This document shows positions 14,234 to 21,863 of a DNA stretch of 37,475 nucleotides, piece by piece. The position numbers and the translations under genes were made by a program. A model generated the notes under the pieces. The model worked only from the letters and a program-made list of their open reading frames with translations, was not told where the DNA came from and did no database searches. This DNA is from a virus. The DNA is taken from the IMG/VR virus record IMGVR_UViG_3300038528_000004, positions 1 through 37,475 of that record, one strand, 5' to 3'. The first letter of the stretch is position 1. Each line of letters starts with the position of its first letter.

Positions 14234-15538
14234 ATGAGCAACTGGTTCTCCGATGTATCACGCGGCCTAGTTAACGCGATGTCCAACTTGGGCAGCGAGA
14301 AAGACAAAGGCGCTCAGGGCAACTGGTATTTCACGCCATTAGATCAGCAGCAAGCCGAGAACGCATATCGATCTAACTGGATGTCCAGAAAAGCCATAGA
14401 CATTCCTGCGCTTGATATGATGCGCGAGGGCTGGGCTTGGCAGTGTAGCAAAGAAGAAATTGCACTAATTAAAGCCGAAGAAAAAAGGCTACAGGTTTAC
14501 AGCCGAGTATTCAAAGCCATAAAGCAAGCACGTTTGTTGGGCGGTGCCGGGATCATTATCAGCGACGGCAAAGACAACAACGATCAGCCCTTGGTGCTGA
14601 GCAGCATAAAAAAGGGCGGCGTGCAATTTATAAGAGTAATGGACCGATACCAGTTATCAAGCGGCCTGCTAGACTTTGACCCCATGAGCCCTACTTACAT
14701 GGAGCCTATTTATTACGATCTGATCGGCGCTGCTGGCGGCACTATTCGCATTCATCCGTCGCGTGTTGTTCGGTTCCTGGGCAACGAACTGCCGGTTGAT
14801 TCGCAGATTCTTTACGACCGATGGGCAGACAGCATTCTTGATTCTATCGAGATTGCAATTCGTGACGCCACCGCAGGCCAGCAGGGCATCGCGGCTTTGG
14901 TTCAAGAGGCCAAAGTTGACGTTTATCAGATTGACGGCTTTATGGAAGGGATGAAAAGTGAGGTCTATAAACGGGCGGTTGTGGAACGGTTTAGCCTAGT
15001 GCAGAGCATGAAATCAACTGTTAATGCGCTGGTTTTGGACAAGAACGACACTTACCAGCAGAAGTCAGTCAATTTTGCACAGCTCCCAGAAGTACAGCGC
15101 CTGCAGCTACAGATTGTATCCGGTGCCGCTGACATCCCTGCAACCCGGTTTCTTGGTCAATCACCTGAGGGTATGAACTCGACGGGTGATGGTGATCTAA
15201 GGAATTACTACGACAGGATCAGCGCAGAGCAAGAGCTGCATTTACGCGAGCCACTAGAAAAACTTATGGACGCGGTTGTACGTTCGGCGTTAGGTGATAG
15301 GACAAGCGACTGTCAATTTCGCTTTCGCCCTCTGTATCAAATGAGCGAGAAAGACAAAGCCGACATATTCAAGACAAAGGCAGACGCGGCAAGGGTTCTT
15401 GCAGGTGGCGGCGATGACTTGCCGTTGGTTCCGGTGGAGGCGCTATCCGACAGCCTAATTAACTCATTTATTGAAGCAGGCGACTTGCCGGGGCTTGAGG
15501 CGGCAATGCAAGAACTAGAGGGCGGCGAAGATGAGTAG
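14234..15538 (+). CDS. portal protein (DUF1073/phage_portal_3 family)
   Basis: A 434-residue portal protein, the dodecameric DNA gate of the capsid vertex. It matches the DUF1073 portal family: an N-terminal YRSNWMSRKAIDIPALDMMREGW, a ARLLGGAGIIIS core, IHPSRVVRFLGNELP, and a C-terminal GMNSTGDGDLRNYYDRISAEQ segment. Database names for this family often mention anti-CBASS Acb1, because some members carry that enzyme fused; this protein is portal only. It follows terminase and precedes the protease, the standard packaging-head order. Confidence 0.88.
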   Translation: MSNWFSDVSRGLVNAMSNLGSEKDKGAQGNWYFTPLDQQQAENAYRSNWMSRKAIDIPALDMMREGWAWQCSKEEIALIKAEEKRLQVYSRVFKAIKQARLLGGAGIIISDGKDNNDQPLVLSSIKKGGVQFIRVMDRYQLSSGLLDFDPMSPTYMEPIYYDLIGAAGGTIRIHPSRVVRFLGNELPVDSQILYDRWADSILDSIEIAIRDATAGQQGIAALVQEAKVDVYQIDGFMEGMKSEVYKRAVVERFSLVQSMKSTVNALVLDKNDTYQQKSVNFAQLPEVQRLQLQIVSGAADIPATRFLGQSPEGMNSTGDGDLRNYYDRISAEQELHLREPLEKLMDAVVRSALGDRTSDCQFRFRPLYQMSEKDKADIFKTKADAARVLAGGGDDLPLVPVEALSDSLINSFIEAGDLPGLEAAMQELEGGEDE

Positions 15539-15556
15539 AGCAAAAGGAGGCTTGCA

Positions 15557-16672
15557 ATGCAGTTTGTAGACAAAGTTTCGATTGACGAAAGCACAGTCAA
15601 GCGCACAGTCGACGGCTACTTGGTTGCATCGTCTCGGGTCAGTCGCGCCGGCAATGTCCAACTGTATACCGGCGATGAGATGAAACAGCCGGGAATGGAG
15701 TTTGTTCGTGTGCTCCGGCCAGAGTCCGAAGTGTTCTCCACTGACTCAATGGCCAGCATCGCGCATAAGCCGATGACGAACAATCATCCCGCGGCAAGCG
15801 TTACCGCTGACACTTGGAAGCTAGATTCCATAGGCCAGATGGGTGATGAGGTTACACGCGACGGTGAATATATCCGCGTGCCGCTGATTATGATGGACGG
15901 CACCGCAATCAAAGATTACGAAGGCGGCAAGCGCGAACTCTCCCTTGGCTACACTGCCGACGTTGAGATGGTGAGCGGCCTCACAGACAGCGGCGAAGCA
16001 TACGACGCGATACAGCGAAACATACGAGTTAATCACGTTGCACTTGTCGATCAGGGCAGGGCAAATCAGGAATTACGCATCGGGGACGGTGCGCAAGCAT
16101 GGGGCTTTGTCCCACTCAACCACGACCAGAAAATTAAAGGATCAGCCATGACTATGTTAACAGTGGTTCTGGGCGACAAGGCGGTGCAAGTTGCCGCTAC
16201 CGACGCCCCGGCGATTGAAGCGTTTAAAGTAAAAATGGCCGACGCCGAGGCCAAGTTAATCAGCGACCGTTATGATATGAAGATGGAAATGGACGCGATG
16301 ATGGGTCGGATGCAGGCTGAGATCGACGACTTGAAAGACAAAATGATGGATGAAGACGAAGTAGATAAGCGGGTAATGGATCGCGCTGAGCTGATCGGCA
16401 AGGCAAAGTTGATTGCAAAAGACCTGGCTATTGCTGGCCTAAGCGATGCAGATATTCGCAAAGCTACCGTTGTGGCCAAGCTGGGTGATTCAGCAGTCAA
16501 GGATAAATCAGCGGCGTACATCGACGCACGCTTTGACATCTTAGCAGAAGACTCAGCAACCACCACTGACCCGCTGCGCAACATTGGCCAAGTCCAATCC
16601 AACGACGGCGCAGGTAGTTGGAGCGATTCCACTTTTGCCTCTGCTGGCATCAAAATGAAGAAGGGAGCGTAA
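15557..16672 (+). CDS. head maturation protease/scaffold fusion (DUF2213)
   Basis: A 371-residue protein. Residues 1 to about 190 match the DUF2213 head-protease family (VDGYLVASSRVSRAGNVQLY, HKPMTNNHPA, GKRELSLGYTADVE, RVNHVALVDQGRA). Residues from about 198 form a Met/Asp/Lys-rich helical region (KMEMDAMMGRMQAEIDDLKDKMMDEDEVDKR) typical of scaffolds. Protease followed by scaffold in one frame is the lambda C/Nu3 arrangement. An internal start with a strong Shine-Dalgarno lies at 16148. An AAAAGGAGG-type ribosome site (15541-15548) precedes the ATG. Four bases separate it from the decoration gene. Confidence 0.85.
   Translation: MQFVDKVSIDESTVKRTVDGYLVASSRVSRAGNVQLYTGDEMKQPGMEFVRVLRPESEVFSTDSMASIAHKPMTNNHPAASVTADTWKLDSIGQMGDEVTRDGEYIRVPLIMMDGTAIKDYEGGKRELSLGYTADVEMVSGLTDSGEAYDAIQRNIRVNHVALVDQGRANQELRIGDGAQAWGFVPLNHDQKIKGSAMTMLTVVLGDKAVQVAATDAPAIEAFKVKMADAEAKLISDRYDMKMEMDAMMGRMQAEIDDLKDKMMDEDEVDKRVMDRAELIGKAKLIAKDLAIAGLSDADIRKATVVAKLGDSAVKDKSAAYIDARFDILAEDSATTTDPLRNIGQVQSNDGAGSWSDSTFASAGIKMKKGA
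16148..16672 (+). CDS. internal in-frame scaffold protein (nested start)
   Basis: ATG at 16148, in frame with the protease gene at residue 198, is preceded by AAAGGA at 16136-16141, six bases upstream. Translation here would give a 174-residue protein consisting only of the helical scaffold half. Lambda makes its scaffold Nu3 in just this way from within gene C. The start signal is seen in the sequence; separate expression is inferred. Confidence 0.55.
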   Translation: MTMLTVVLGDKAVQVAATDAPAIEAFKVKMADAEAKLISDRYDMKMEMDAMMGRMQAEIDDLKDKMMDEDEVDKRVMDRAELIGKAKLIAKDLAIAGLSDADIRKATVVAKLGDSAVKDKSAAYIDARFDILAEDSATTTDPLRNIGQVQSNDGAGSWSDSTFASAGIKMKKGA

Positions 16673-16675
16673 AGA

Positions 16676-17059
16676 ATGGCAACTCTACAGAAACGCCAAG
16701 CAACAGCGTCGTTTATTGTCAGCGAGTCTAACGGCTTCCGATCACGCGATGACGTAACCGTGACCGTTCCCGCAGACACCACCCTATCTGCCGGCACTGT
16801 CTTAGGCAAGATTACCGCCACTGGAAAGTTTGTGCGTCACAATGTCGCGGCAACTAACGGATCGCAGAACGAGGCGGGCGTACTATTTGAAACCATCGTG
16901 AACACCACTGCCTCGGGCGTTGATTATGCAAGCGTTAACTTTGCACGCGATGCCGAGCTTAATGGTCACGAACTGACCTATGAGGTTGGTGCAGACTCCG
17001 CCCAAATCATCGCATCCAACCTTGCCCTAAAGGCACTCGGCATCATCGTTCGTCGATAA
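16676..17059 (+). CDS. head decoration protein (lambda gpD family)
   Basis: A 127-residue HDPD/gpD-type decoration protein that would sit as trimers on the expanded capsid and stabilise it. The pattern VTVTVPADTTLSAGTVLGKIT, NEAGVLFETIVNTTASGVDYASVNFARDAELN and the closing LKALGIIVRR is typical. It lies between the protease/scaffold and the major capsid gene, the lambda C-D-E order. Expression should be about equal to the capsid protein, and only 11 bases separate the two genes. Confidence 0.88.
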   Translation: MATLQKRQATASFIVSESNGFRSRDDVTVTVPADTTLSAGTVLGKITATGKFVRHNVAATNGSQNEAGVLFETIVNTTASGVDYASVNFARDAELNGHELTYEVGADSAQIIASNLALKALGIIVRR

Positions 17060-17070
17060 AGGAAAAAATC

Positions 17071-18090
17071 ATGGCTTCAATGAACGTTTTCAATAACAGT
17101 GCTTTTTCGATGACATCTTTGACAGGTGTCAGTAACAAAATGGATTTCAAACCTCAACTTCTAGGCGAGCTTGGCCTATTTGAGCCTATGCCCGTCCGCA
17201 CCCGGACAATTTTTGTAGACCGTCGCGATGGCGTTCTCAACCTCATCCCGACTAGCCCTATCGGTGGCGCAACGTCTGAGCTCAAAGAAGACGACCGCGA
17301 TGCGGTGCCACTGCGCACTGTCCGGCTGGCCAAGGGCTTCACGCTTTACGCTGAAGAAATCCAAGGCATTCGTGCGTTTGGTTCTGAGACTGAGCTGATG
17401 CAGGTACAAGCCGAGTTCTTGCGACGGTTTGCACGCACCCGCGCAGACGTAGAGCTGACCCAGGAGTTTCACCGCTTGGGCGCATTGCAGGGCAAGTTGC
17501 TGGACGCTGACGGTTCAAGCGTGATTTACAATTATTTCGACCAATTCGGTGAGGCGGAAACAACGGCCATTAACTTTGCGCTGACCACCAACGCCACCGA
17601 CGTGCGCGGCGTTTGTAACGGCGTCGTCCGTGCGATGGCTCGCTCTGCTAAGGGTGCTTTTACTACAGCAACAACCGTGCACGCGCTTGTCGGTGACACG
17701 TTCTACGACTTGCTGATTAACCACCCGAAAGTGCGTGATACCTTCCTTGGCTATGCCGCTGCGGGTGACCTTCGCCAGGGTAATGCTTTTCAAGCCTTCA
17801 CATTCGGCGGCATCACCTTCCACAACTACCGTGGAACTGATGATAACTCAGCCGTTGCAATCGCACCGACTGAAGCCAAGTTCTTTCCAATCGGCGCAGA
17901 AGGCGTTTTCAAGCAAGCCATTGCGCCTGCGGAGTTTGGTCCCTTTGTTAATACTTTGGGCGTAGACACATACGGCCTGAACATTCCTGACAGGGATCGC
18001 CAAGCCTTTACTCGCGGCGAGATTTACAGCTACCCGCTTTTCCTGTGCTGTGCTCCTCGTGTGTTGCGTCGTGGCGTGTCTAACGCTTAA
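17071..18090 (+). CDS. major capsid protein (lambda gpE family)
   Basis: A 339-residue capsid protein of the Phage_cap_E family. Visible family features are the N-terminal NVFNNSAFSMTSLT, FEPMPVRTRTIFVDRRDG, IPTSPIGG, the PLRTVRLAKGFTLYAEEIQGIRAFG block and the C-terminal PDRDRQAFTRGEIYSYPLFLCCAPRVL. Length is that of lambda gpE (341). A terminator follows directly, which would raise capsid transcripts above those of the downstream connector genes. Confidence 0.92.
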   Translation: MASMNVFNNSAFSMTSLTGVSNKMDFKPQLLGELGLFEPMPVRTRTIFVDRRDGVLNLIPTSPIGGATSELKEDDRDAVPLRTVRLAKGFTLYAEEIQGIRAFGSETELMQVQAEFLRRFARTRADVELTQEFHRLGALQGKLLDADGSSVIYNYFDQFGEAETTAINFALTTNATDVRGVCNGVVRAMARSAKGAFTTATTVHALVGDTFYDLLINHPKVRDTFLGYAAAGDLRQGNAFQAFTFGGITFHNYRGTDDNSAVAIAPTEAKFFPIGAEGVFKQAIAPAEFGPFVNTLGVDTYGLNIPDRDRQAFTRGEIYSYPLFLCCAPRVLRRGVSNA

Positions 18091-18103
18091 ACTGAATGAA
18101 TAG

Positions 18104-18127
18104 GCGGGGCTACGGCCTCGCTTTTTT
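18104..18127 (+). terminator. rho-independent terminator after capsid gene
   Basis: A 7-bp stem (one G-U pair), GCGGGGC at 18104-18110 and GCCTCGC at 18115-18121, loop TACG, then six T. It is followed at once by AGGAG of the next gene, so it probably acts as a partial terminator. Confidence 0.75.
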
Positions 18128-18139
18128 AGGAGCGTCACA

Positions 18140-18358
18140 ATGTCAGCGTACCAGGTTAAAAATAACTCATCACGTGACAAGGCCATACGAGTCTTCGGTG
18201 GAACGCAAACCGTAAGAGCCGGGGCTTCTGTCATTCTTGAAAACGCCTTGCAATTAAGCGAAGCGCAGATCAAAGATTTCGCCGATATGGGTGTAATAAT
18301 TACCGTGCCAATCATTCCAAAACCTGCCAAGAATCAATCCAAATTTAACAAGGGGTAA
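18140..18358 (+). CDS. small conserved head-region protein, unknown
   Basis: A 72-residue protein with a strong AGGAG before its ATG. The sequence reads as a small beta-sandwich-like core (YQVKNNSSRDKAIRVFGGTQTVRAGASVIL) followed by a helix (SEAQIKDFADMGVIITV) and a Lys/Pro tail. Similar short proteins lie between capsid and connector genes in lambda-like phages, where they may be minor head or neck components. Function is not known to me. Confidence 0.65.
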   Translation: MSAYQVKNNSSRDKAIRVFGGTQTVRAGASVILENALQLSEAQIKDFADMGVIITVPIIPKPAKNQSKFNKG

Positions 18359-18361
18359 CGT

Positions 18362-18838
18362 ATGCCCGGCTACGGCACAGATATCGGCTTTGCAGACTAC
18401 ATTGAAGCCAACGGCCTAGAGATACCCGCTGGCACTGTAGCCGCTGCCCGCTTGCGTGGGTCTGTGTATCTTGACGGCCATTATTACCAGCGGTTCCCCG
18501 GCCAACCCACAGGCGGCATAGATCAGGAGCGATCATGGCCCCGTAAAAGCGCCATTGATCGCTTTGGCAATTCAATCCCTGATAGTTCTGTTCCGGTACG
18601 CGTGGTCAGCGCATCTTATGAGGCAACACTTCTTGAACTGCAAACACCGGGATTTTTTGCTAAGACATTTACCGAGTCAGAGCAGAAAGTGTTGACAAAA
18701 GTGCAATCAATATCTTTCACGTATATTGGAAGCAACAAGGGCGACAGGTCCTCATCGCCAACGGTCACAGCAATTGACAATCTTCTGTCATCTATCTTGA
18801 CACCGGATGACCTACCTGCCGCGTTGATCGTATCGTGA
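18362..18838 (+). CDS. head-tail connector/adaptor, DnaT-like fold
   Basis: A 158-residue protein. The pattern YGTDIGFADYIEANGLEIP, then RGSVYLDGHYYQRFPGQPTGGIDQERSWPR, resembles the phage proteins named DnaT-like ssDNA-binding, now thought to be head-tail adaptors. Position directly after the capsid module and before the closure protein fits an adaptor attached below the portal. The stop overlaps the next GTG start. Confidence 0.75.
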   Translation: MPGYGTDIGFADYIEANGLEIPAGTVAAARLRGSVYLDGHYYQRFPGQPTGGIDQERSWPRKSAIDRFGNSIPDSSVPVRVVSASYEATLLELQTPGFFAKTFTESEQKVLTKVQSISFTYIGSNKGDRSSSPTVTAIDNLLSSILTPDDLPAALIVS

Positions 18839-19230
18839 GCATAAACTGGGCAGAGATCGCCGCCGAAGTAAACGCCGCTATCAAGTCGGTTGCGTCGACC
18901 GATGAAGGCTACCCCGCAACCATCCGCCAGCAGTCTGGAAGCGGCGGTGACCCTTGGGATCCGGTAACGTCACACTCCTATACAACAGTAAGCATACTTG
19001 AAGACAACCGTCGCGTTATGGCCGCAGATGGCACGTACGTTGAAACCATAAATCGAACCCTGACTATGGCCGCGACACCGGGGTTTGCTCCAAAGAAAGC
19101 AGATGATGTTGCGGTAGGCATTACAAGAAGCCAAGCGACCTCTGGCAGTGATTGGATAAGCATCACTAAAGTTCGCACCCTAGCCCCCGCAGGCGTTGCT
19201 GTGCTGTACGAACTGGACTTGTCAGCCTAA
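18835..19230 (+). CDS. head closure/neck protein (putative)
   Basis: A 131-residue protein starting at GTG 18835, which overlaps the previous stop (GTGA). It is mostly beta strands (YPATIRQQSGSGGDPWDPVTSHSYTTVSILEDNR), as in head closure (stopper) proteins of siphophages. The position between the adaptor and the F-like morphogenesis gene supports this, but the sequence alone does not settle it. Its stop overlaps the next ATG by one base. Confidence 0.6.
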   Translation: MSINWAEIAAEVNAAIKSVASTDEGYPATIRQQSGSGGDPWDPVTSHSYTTVSILEDNRRVMAADGTYVETINRTLTMAATPGFAPKKADDVAVGITRSQATSGSDWISITKVRTLAPAGVAVLYELDLSA

Positions 19231-20276
19231 TGGCAACCGTCAAATTAAACGGCATCACAAAAGAGCAGGAGGCGGCTTTTCGCAAGGCGTTCTCTGACTC
19301 TGTTGCTAAGCTAAAAAACGATGCCGTCATTAAGGATCTGATCGACCGTATTGCCGTGGGTGATATTGATGGTGTACTAACGGCAATCGGAATTAGTGAG
19401 GCGTCGCTCGGGTCCATTGAGCAGGCCATTCAGAACGCCTACCGCAAAGGTGGCGATACTGCGGCAAGTCAAGTTGGCCGTGTTCCTGCGCCCGGCAGTG
19501 ATGTGTCGTTTGCGTTTGCGTTCAATGTCCGCAACACCCGCGCTGAGCAGTGGCTACGGCAGAACTCATCCAGCTTGATTGTTGAGATTACGGAAGGCCA
19601 ACGTGAGATGGTCCGCCAGCAGCTTACCGCCAGGTTATCTGAGGGCGTTAACCCCAGGCAGTCGGCGCTTGATCTTGTGGGCAGAAAAAACCGCGTAACC
19701 GGGCGGCGTGAAGGTGGGTTCATTGGGTTGACTGAGCAACAGGCAAGATGGGTAAGCGATGCGCGGCTGGAACTAGAGTTTGTACATCTCACGAAAGGAA
19801 CGGATTACCTTAGCCGCAAACTGAGAAACAAACGATTCGATGCAATGGTCAAGCGGGCCAACAAATCCGGCAAGCCACTGACCGCTGTGCAGATTCAACG
19901 TGCGATAACAGCACTACAGAGCCGTACGCTGAAATATCGCGGTGACGTAATAGCGCGTACCGAATCTATAGACGCACTGCGGGCAGGCCATCACGAAGCA
20001 TTGCTCCAGGCTACCGAAGCGGGCGAAGTTGTAGACGATGACGTGACGCGGGAGTGGGACTCAAGCGGTGACGCACGCACGCGAGAGACGCACGCTAGGG
20101 CAGACGGCCAGAAGCGCCAGGGCAATGCGCCGTTTGATGTTGGCGGCTACCAGATGCTCTATCCGGGGGATTCTACGTTGGGTGCGCCGGGTGAGGAAAC
20201 CATACAATGCCGCTGTATTGAAACTACATCTATCGACTTTGGCGCACGCGTTGCTCGGATTGAAGGCTTTGGCTAA
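19230..20276 (+). CDS. Mu gpF-like head morphogenesis protein
   Basis: A 348-residue protein. The C-terminal third carries the phage Mu F-like/SPP1 gp7 head-morphogenesis signature: IARTESIDALRAGHHEAL, REWDSSGDARTRETHARADGQ, a MLYPGDSTLGAPGEETIQCRC ending. The N-terminal two thirds are charged helices. Family members are minor capsid proteins that go into the head and may be ejected with DNA. Here it lies after the neck genes and not beside portal, which is unusual but seen. A weak terminator follows. Confidence 0.8.
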   Translation: MATVKLNGITKEQEAAFRKAFSDSVAKLKNDAVIKDLIDRIAVGDIDGVLTAIGISEASLGSIEQAIQNAYRKGGDTAASQVGRVPAPGSDVSFAFAFNVRNTRAEQWLRQNSSSLIVEITEGQREMVRQQLTARLSEGVNPRQSALDLVGRKNRVTGRREGGFIGLTEQQARWVSDARLELEFVHLTKGTDYLSRKLRNKRFDAMVKRANKSGKPLTAVQIQRAITALQSRTLKYRGDVIARTESIDALRAGHHEALLQATEAGEVVDDDVTREWDSSGDARTRETHARADGQKRQGNAPFDVGGYQMLYPGDSTLGAPGEETIQCRCIETTSIDFGARVARIEGFG

Positions 20277-20296
20277 AAAATCGACGCTTTACAATG

Positions 20297-20320
20297 ACCT
20301 GCTAAATAGTGGGTTTTTTT
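20297..20320 (+). terminator. weak rho-independent terminator
   Basis: Stem ACCTGCT/AGTGGGT with G-U pairs, 4-nt loop, and a run of seven T. It shares the CCTGC...GTGGG stem design with the terminator at 23235-23256. Confidence 0.55.
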
Positions 20321-20332
20321 GTGTCTAGGGTG

Positions 20333-20360
20333 TTGCAATGCTGCGGTAGTGTGTTATTGT
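20333..20360 (+). promoter_or_regulatory. promoter of small-gene cassette
   Basis: -35 TTGCAA (20333-20338), a 16-nt spacer, -10 TATTGT (20355-20360). The context GTGTTATTGTTGAGTCAT is nearly the same as at the 9528-9555 promoter. Confidence 0.6.
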
Positions 20361-20402
20361 TGAGTCATAGAGAGACACCAACCACACGAAAGGAATACAA
20401 AC

Positions 20403-20576
20403 ATGGCCACATACAACGTAGTAATCAACGACGACACCACCGGCACCATCGACGACAGCACATTGGACGGCCAGCACGCTGACGACTTTCTGGGCGAGAT
20501 GATGACGGTCCATGCACACGACGAGAACGGGAACCCTGTTGAGCATTACGGTCGACTTACCGAAGTTCTGTCATAA
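20403..20576 (+). CDS. small acidic protein, unknown
   Basis: A 57-residue protein, strongly acidic (many Asp, few Lys). It starts MATYNVVINDDTTGTIDD and ends YGRLTEVLS. GAAAGGAA precedes the ATG at good distance, and the promoter at 20333-20360 lies just upstream, so this is the first gene of the accessory cassette. A GGCCC-TTCG-GGGCC hairpin follows its stop. Such small acidic early proteins are common in phages and sometimes act as inhibitors of host proteins; no specific function can be given. Confidence 0.6.
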   Translation: MATYNVVINDDTTGTIDDSTLDGQHADDFLGEMMTVHAHDENGNPVEHYGRLTEVLS

Positions 20577-20586
20577 ACAATAACAA

Positions 20587-20600
20587 GGCCCTTCGGGGCC
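20587..20600 (+). other. UUCG hairpin after the 57-aa gene
   Basis: GGCCC-TTCG-GGGCC, a stable 5-bp stem with a UUCG tetraloop and no T-run. It is more likely an mRNA end-protecting or attenuating hairpin than a terminator. Confidence 0.5.
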
Positions 20601-20634
20601 AATCATCAACCACGTCACCGAGTAATGAATTATT

Positions 20635-20709
20635 ATGGATAATCAAGTGGCAGCAGTAAAAAAATCTAATAAAATTCATAACCCTGAAACAGGTGCGTGG
20701 AGATTATGA
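20635..20709 (+). CDS. possible 24-aa peptide
   Basis: ATG at 20635, stop at 20707-20709, giving a basic 24-residue peptide (MDNQVAAVKKSNKI...). There is no good Shine-Dalgarno. It ends next to the following gene start and may act only as a coupling leader. Support is weak. Confidence 0.2.
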   Translation: MDNQVAAVKKSNKIHNPETGAWRL

Positions 20710-20712
20710 GAA

Positions 20713-20952
20713 ATGAGAGATAAGGTTAACGTGATAGAGGTAGAGGTTAGGGGATCGTGTGGCATAGGTAAAAGTGAGGCGCTGGAGGTTATCGCCAAGG
20801 CGCTTAATGATTTTTATCGGACGGGATCATCCACGGTAGTTGCTGGAAGTCTATGTAATGGCGCAATCTCAGATGCGAAAATAACGGGCCAGACTGCAAA
20901 GAATAAAAACACTGTTTTCTTTTTGTCTGAAAAGATGCCGGGGCAAGCATGA
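20713..20952 (+). CDS. mini P-loop protein
   Basis: A 79-residue protein with a Walker-A-like GSCGIGKS (residues about 15-22) set after a beta strand and before a helix (EALEVIAKALNDFY), the normal P-loop geometry. The rest is too short for a full NTPase, and no Walker B is clear. Similar tiny P-loop proteins occur in phage early regions, function unknown. GGAGA lies about 9 nt before the ATG. The stop overlaps the next ATG (ATGA). Confidence 0.6.
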   Translation: MRDKVNVIEVEVRGSCGIGKSEALEVIAKALNDFYRTGSSTVVAGSLCNGAISDAKITGQTAKNKNTVFFLSEKMPGQA

Positions 20953-21116
20953 CCCAATCAACCCCAGTCTGGGAGTACATAACAACCCGGCACGCTGGCA
21001 ACGTCACCCACGCGGCGTCAGCACTAGGAGTTGACCCGTCTACGTTGCACAGGGTTATGAACAGCGGGTATGTCATCAACGGAAGGCTTTACACAATAAA
21101 AAGGAAAGCGAAATGA
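20949..21116 (+). CDS. small helix-turn-helix protein
   Basis: A 55-residue protein. Residues about 14-40 (AGNVTHAASALGVDPSTLHRVMNSG) fit a Fis/NinH-type helix-turn-helix, followed by a short beta hairpin and a basic end. Size fits a Cro-like or NinH-like DNA-binding regulator. ATGA overlaps join it to the P-loop gene before and the 80-aa gene after, so the three are co-translated. Its DNA target is unknown. Confidence 0.6.
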   Translation: MTQSTPVWEYITTRHAGNVTHAASALGVDPSTLHRVMNSGYVINGRLYTIKRKAK

Positions 21117-21355
21117 GCACAGATAACGGTAATAGCCCAGCAATGCCGCAGGAATGGCAGTCTTATGTAGAAGCTGCGCCTGTGGGCCTGACTAAGCGAG
21201 AGTATTTTGAGGCACGAGCAATGCAGGGTATTTTGTCTAACCCCGCAATGATTACATTTGAAATGGCCGCGACAGACCAAGTTAAATTATTTGAGCTAAT
21301 TGCCAATCTTGCAAGGCAGGGTGCAGAAGCTCTTTTAAATGGCTCGGACCTCTAA
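21113..21355 (+). CDS. conserved phage hypothetical protein
   Basis: An 80-residue protein, mostly helical. The stretch GLTKREYFEARAMQGILSNPAM resembles a widespread uncharacterised family of small phage proteins beginning with a loop and carrying a TKREYFA-type motif. AAAGGAAAGCG precedes the ATG, which also overlaps the previous stop. No enzyme motif or membrane segment is seen. Confidence 0.7.
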   Translation: MSTDNGNSPAMPQEWQSYVEAAPVGLTKREYFEARAMQGILSNPAMITFEMAATDQVKLFELIANLARQGAEALLNGSDL

Positions 21356-21376
21356 CCCCACAGTAAGGAAAGCAAA

Positions 21377-21682
21377 ATGAAAACACTAACAGCCCTAATT
21401 CTAGCCATTCTAATGGCCCTATCAACCACAGCCGCAGCAGACGTGTGCAAAAGCAAAGCTGACATTGCTGCACAGCTTATGGGTGTACGCCAGATGGGCG
21501 TGCCTATGGCCGATGTGATGGCTGTTTTGCCGGAAGGCACCGTTGAACGTATTATGGCCGTGGAAGCCTACGAGACGCCTAGGTACATCACCAAGGAAAT
21601 CCAAGAAAGGCAAATCGCCAAGTTACGGGACAAATGGTATATGCTTTGCTACAAAGTGAAGGCTGAAAAAACAGAGTCTTGA
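21377..21682 (+). CDS. exported small protein with signal peptide
   Basis: A 101-residue protein with a clear Sec signal peptide: MKTL, a hydrophobic core of about 13 residues, and a TTAAA-D cleavage site near residue 21. The mature part has two cysteines (C24 and C91) that could pair, and is helical and charged. TAAGGAAAG precedes the ATG. It is the last gene of the cassette. A periplasmic role such as superinfection exclusion is possible but only a guess. Confidence 0.65.
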   Translation: MKTLTALILAILMALSTTAAADVCKSKADIAAQLMGVRQMGVPMADVMAVLPEGTVERIMAVEAYETPRYITKEIQERQIAKLRDKWYMLCYKVKAEKTES

Positions 21683-21689
21683 ACAACCG

Positions 21690-21827
21690 AACAAGCCCAG
21701 GCAGTAGTGGCGCTAATAACTATTGTCAGCCAGAGCTCGCCGCATCTCCTAGTAGTACGATTTAGGCGGGTGATCTGGACGGAGAAGCTACGAGACAGCT
21801 AGTCCCGCAAGGTGCGGGCATTTTTTG
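21690..21827 (+). other. structured intergenic region, possible small RNA or leader
   Basis: The gap 21683-21863 has no gene. Stems seen are TGGC/GCCA around 21712-21733, GGAC 21777-21780 with GTCC 21802-21805 enclosing AGCT 21786-21789 with AGCT 21797-21800, then the terminator stem CCCGC/GCGGG. The GTCC and terminator stems overlap, so they could be alternative folds. Confidence 0.3.
21804..21826 (+). terminator. rho-independent terminator of the accessory cassette
   Basis: Stem CCCGC (21804-21808) and GCGGG (21814-21818), 5-nt loop, then CA and six T (21821-21826). Confidence 0.75.
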
Positions 21828-21834
21828 CTATACT
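21826..21834 (+). promoter_or_regulatory. extended -10 promoter for tail genes
   Basis: TGCTATACT (TGn-TATACT) directly after the terminator T-run and 30 nt before the tail-completion gene. Confidence 0.45.
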
Positions 21835-21863
21835 CCAGAAACAGAAAATAACAGGTGATGGGA

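Noticed and set aside
14234-15538. Anti-CBASS (Acb1) function for the portal gene
   Set aside because: The DUF1073 family name in databases often mentions Acb1, but this protein is a normal-length portal and I see no extra phosphodiesterase domain with paired HxT motifs.
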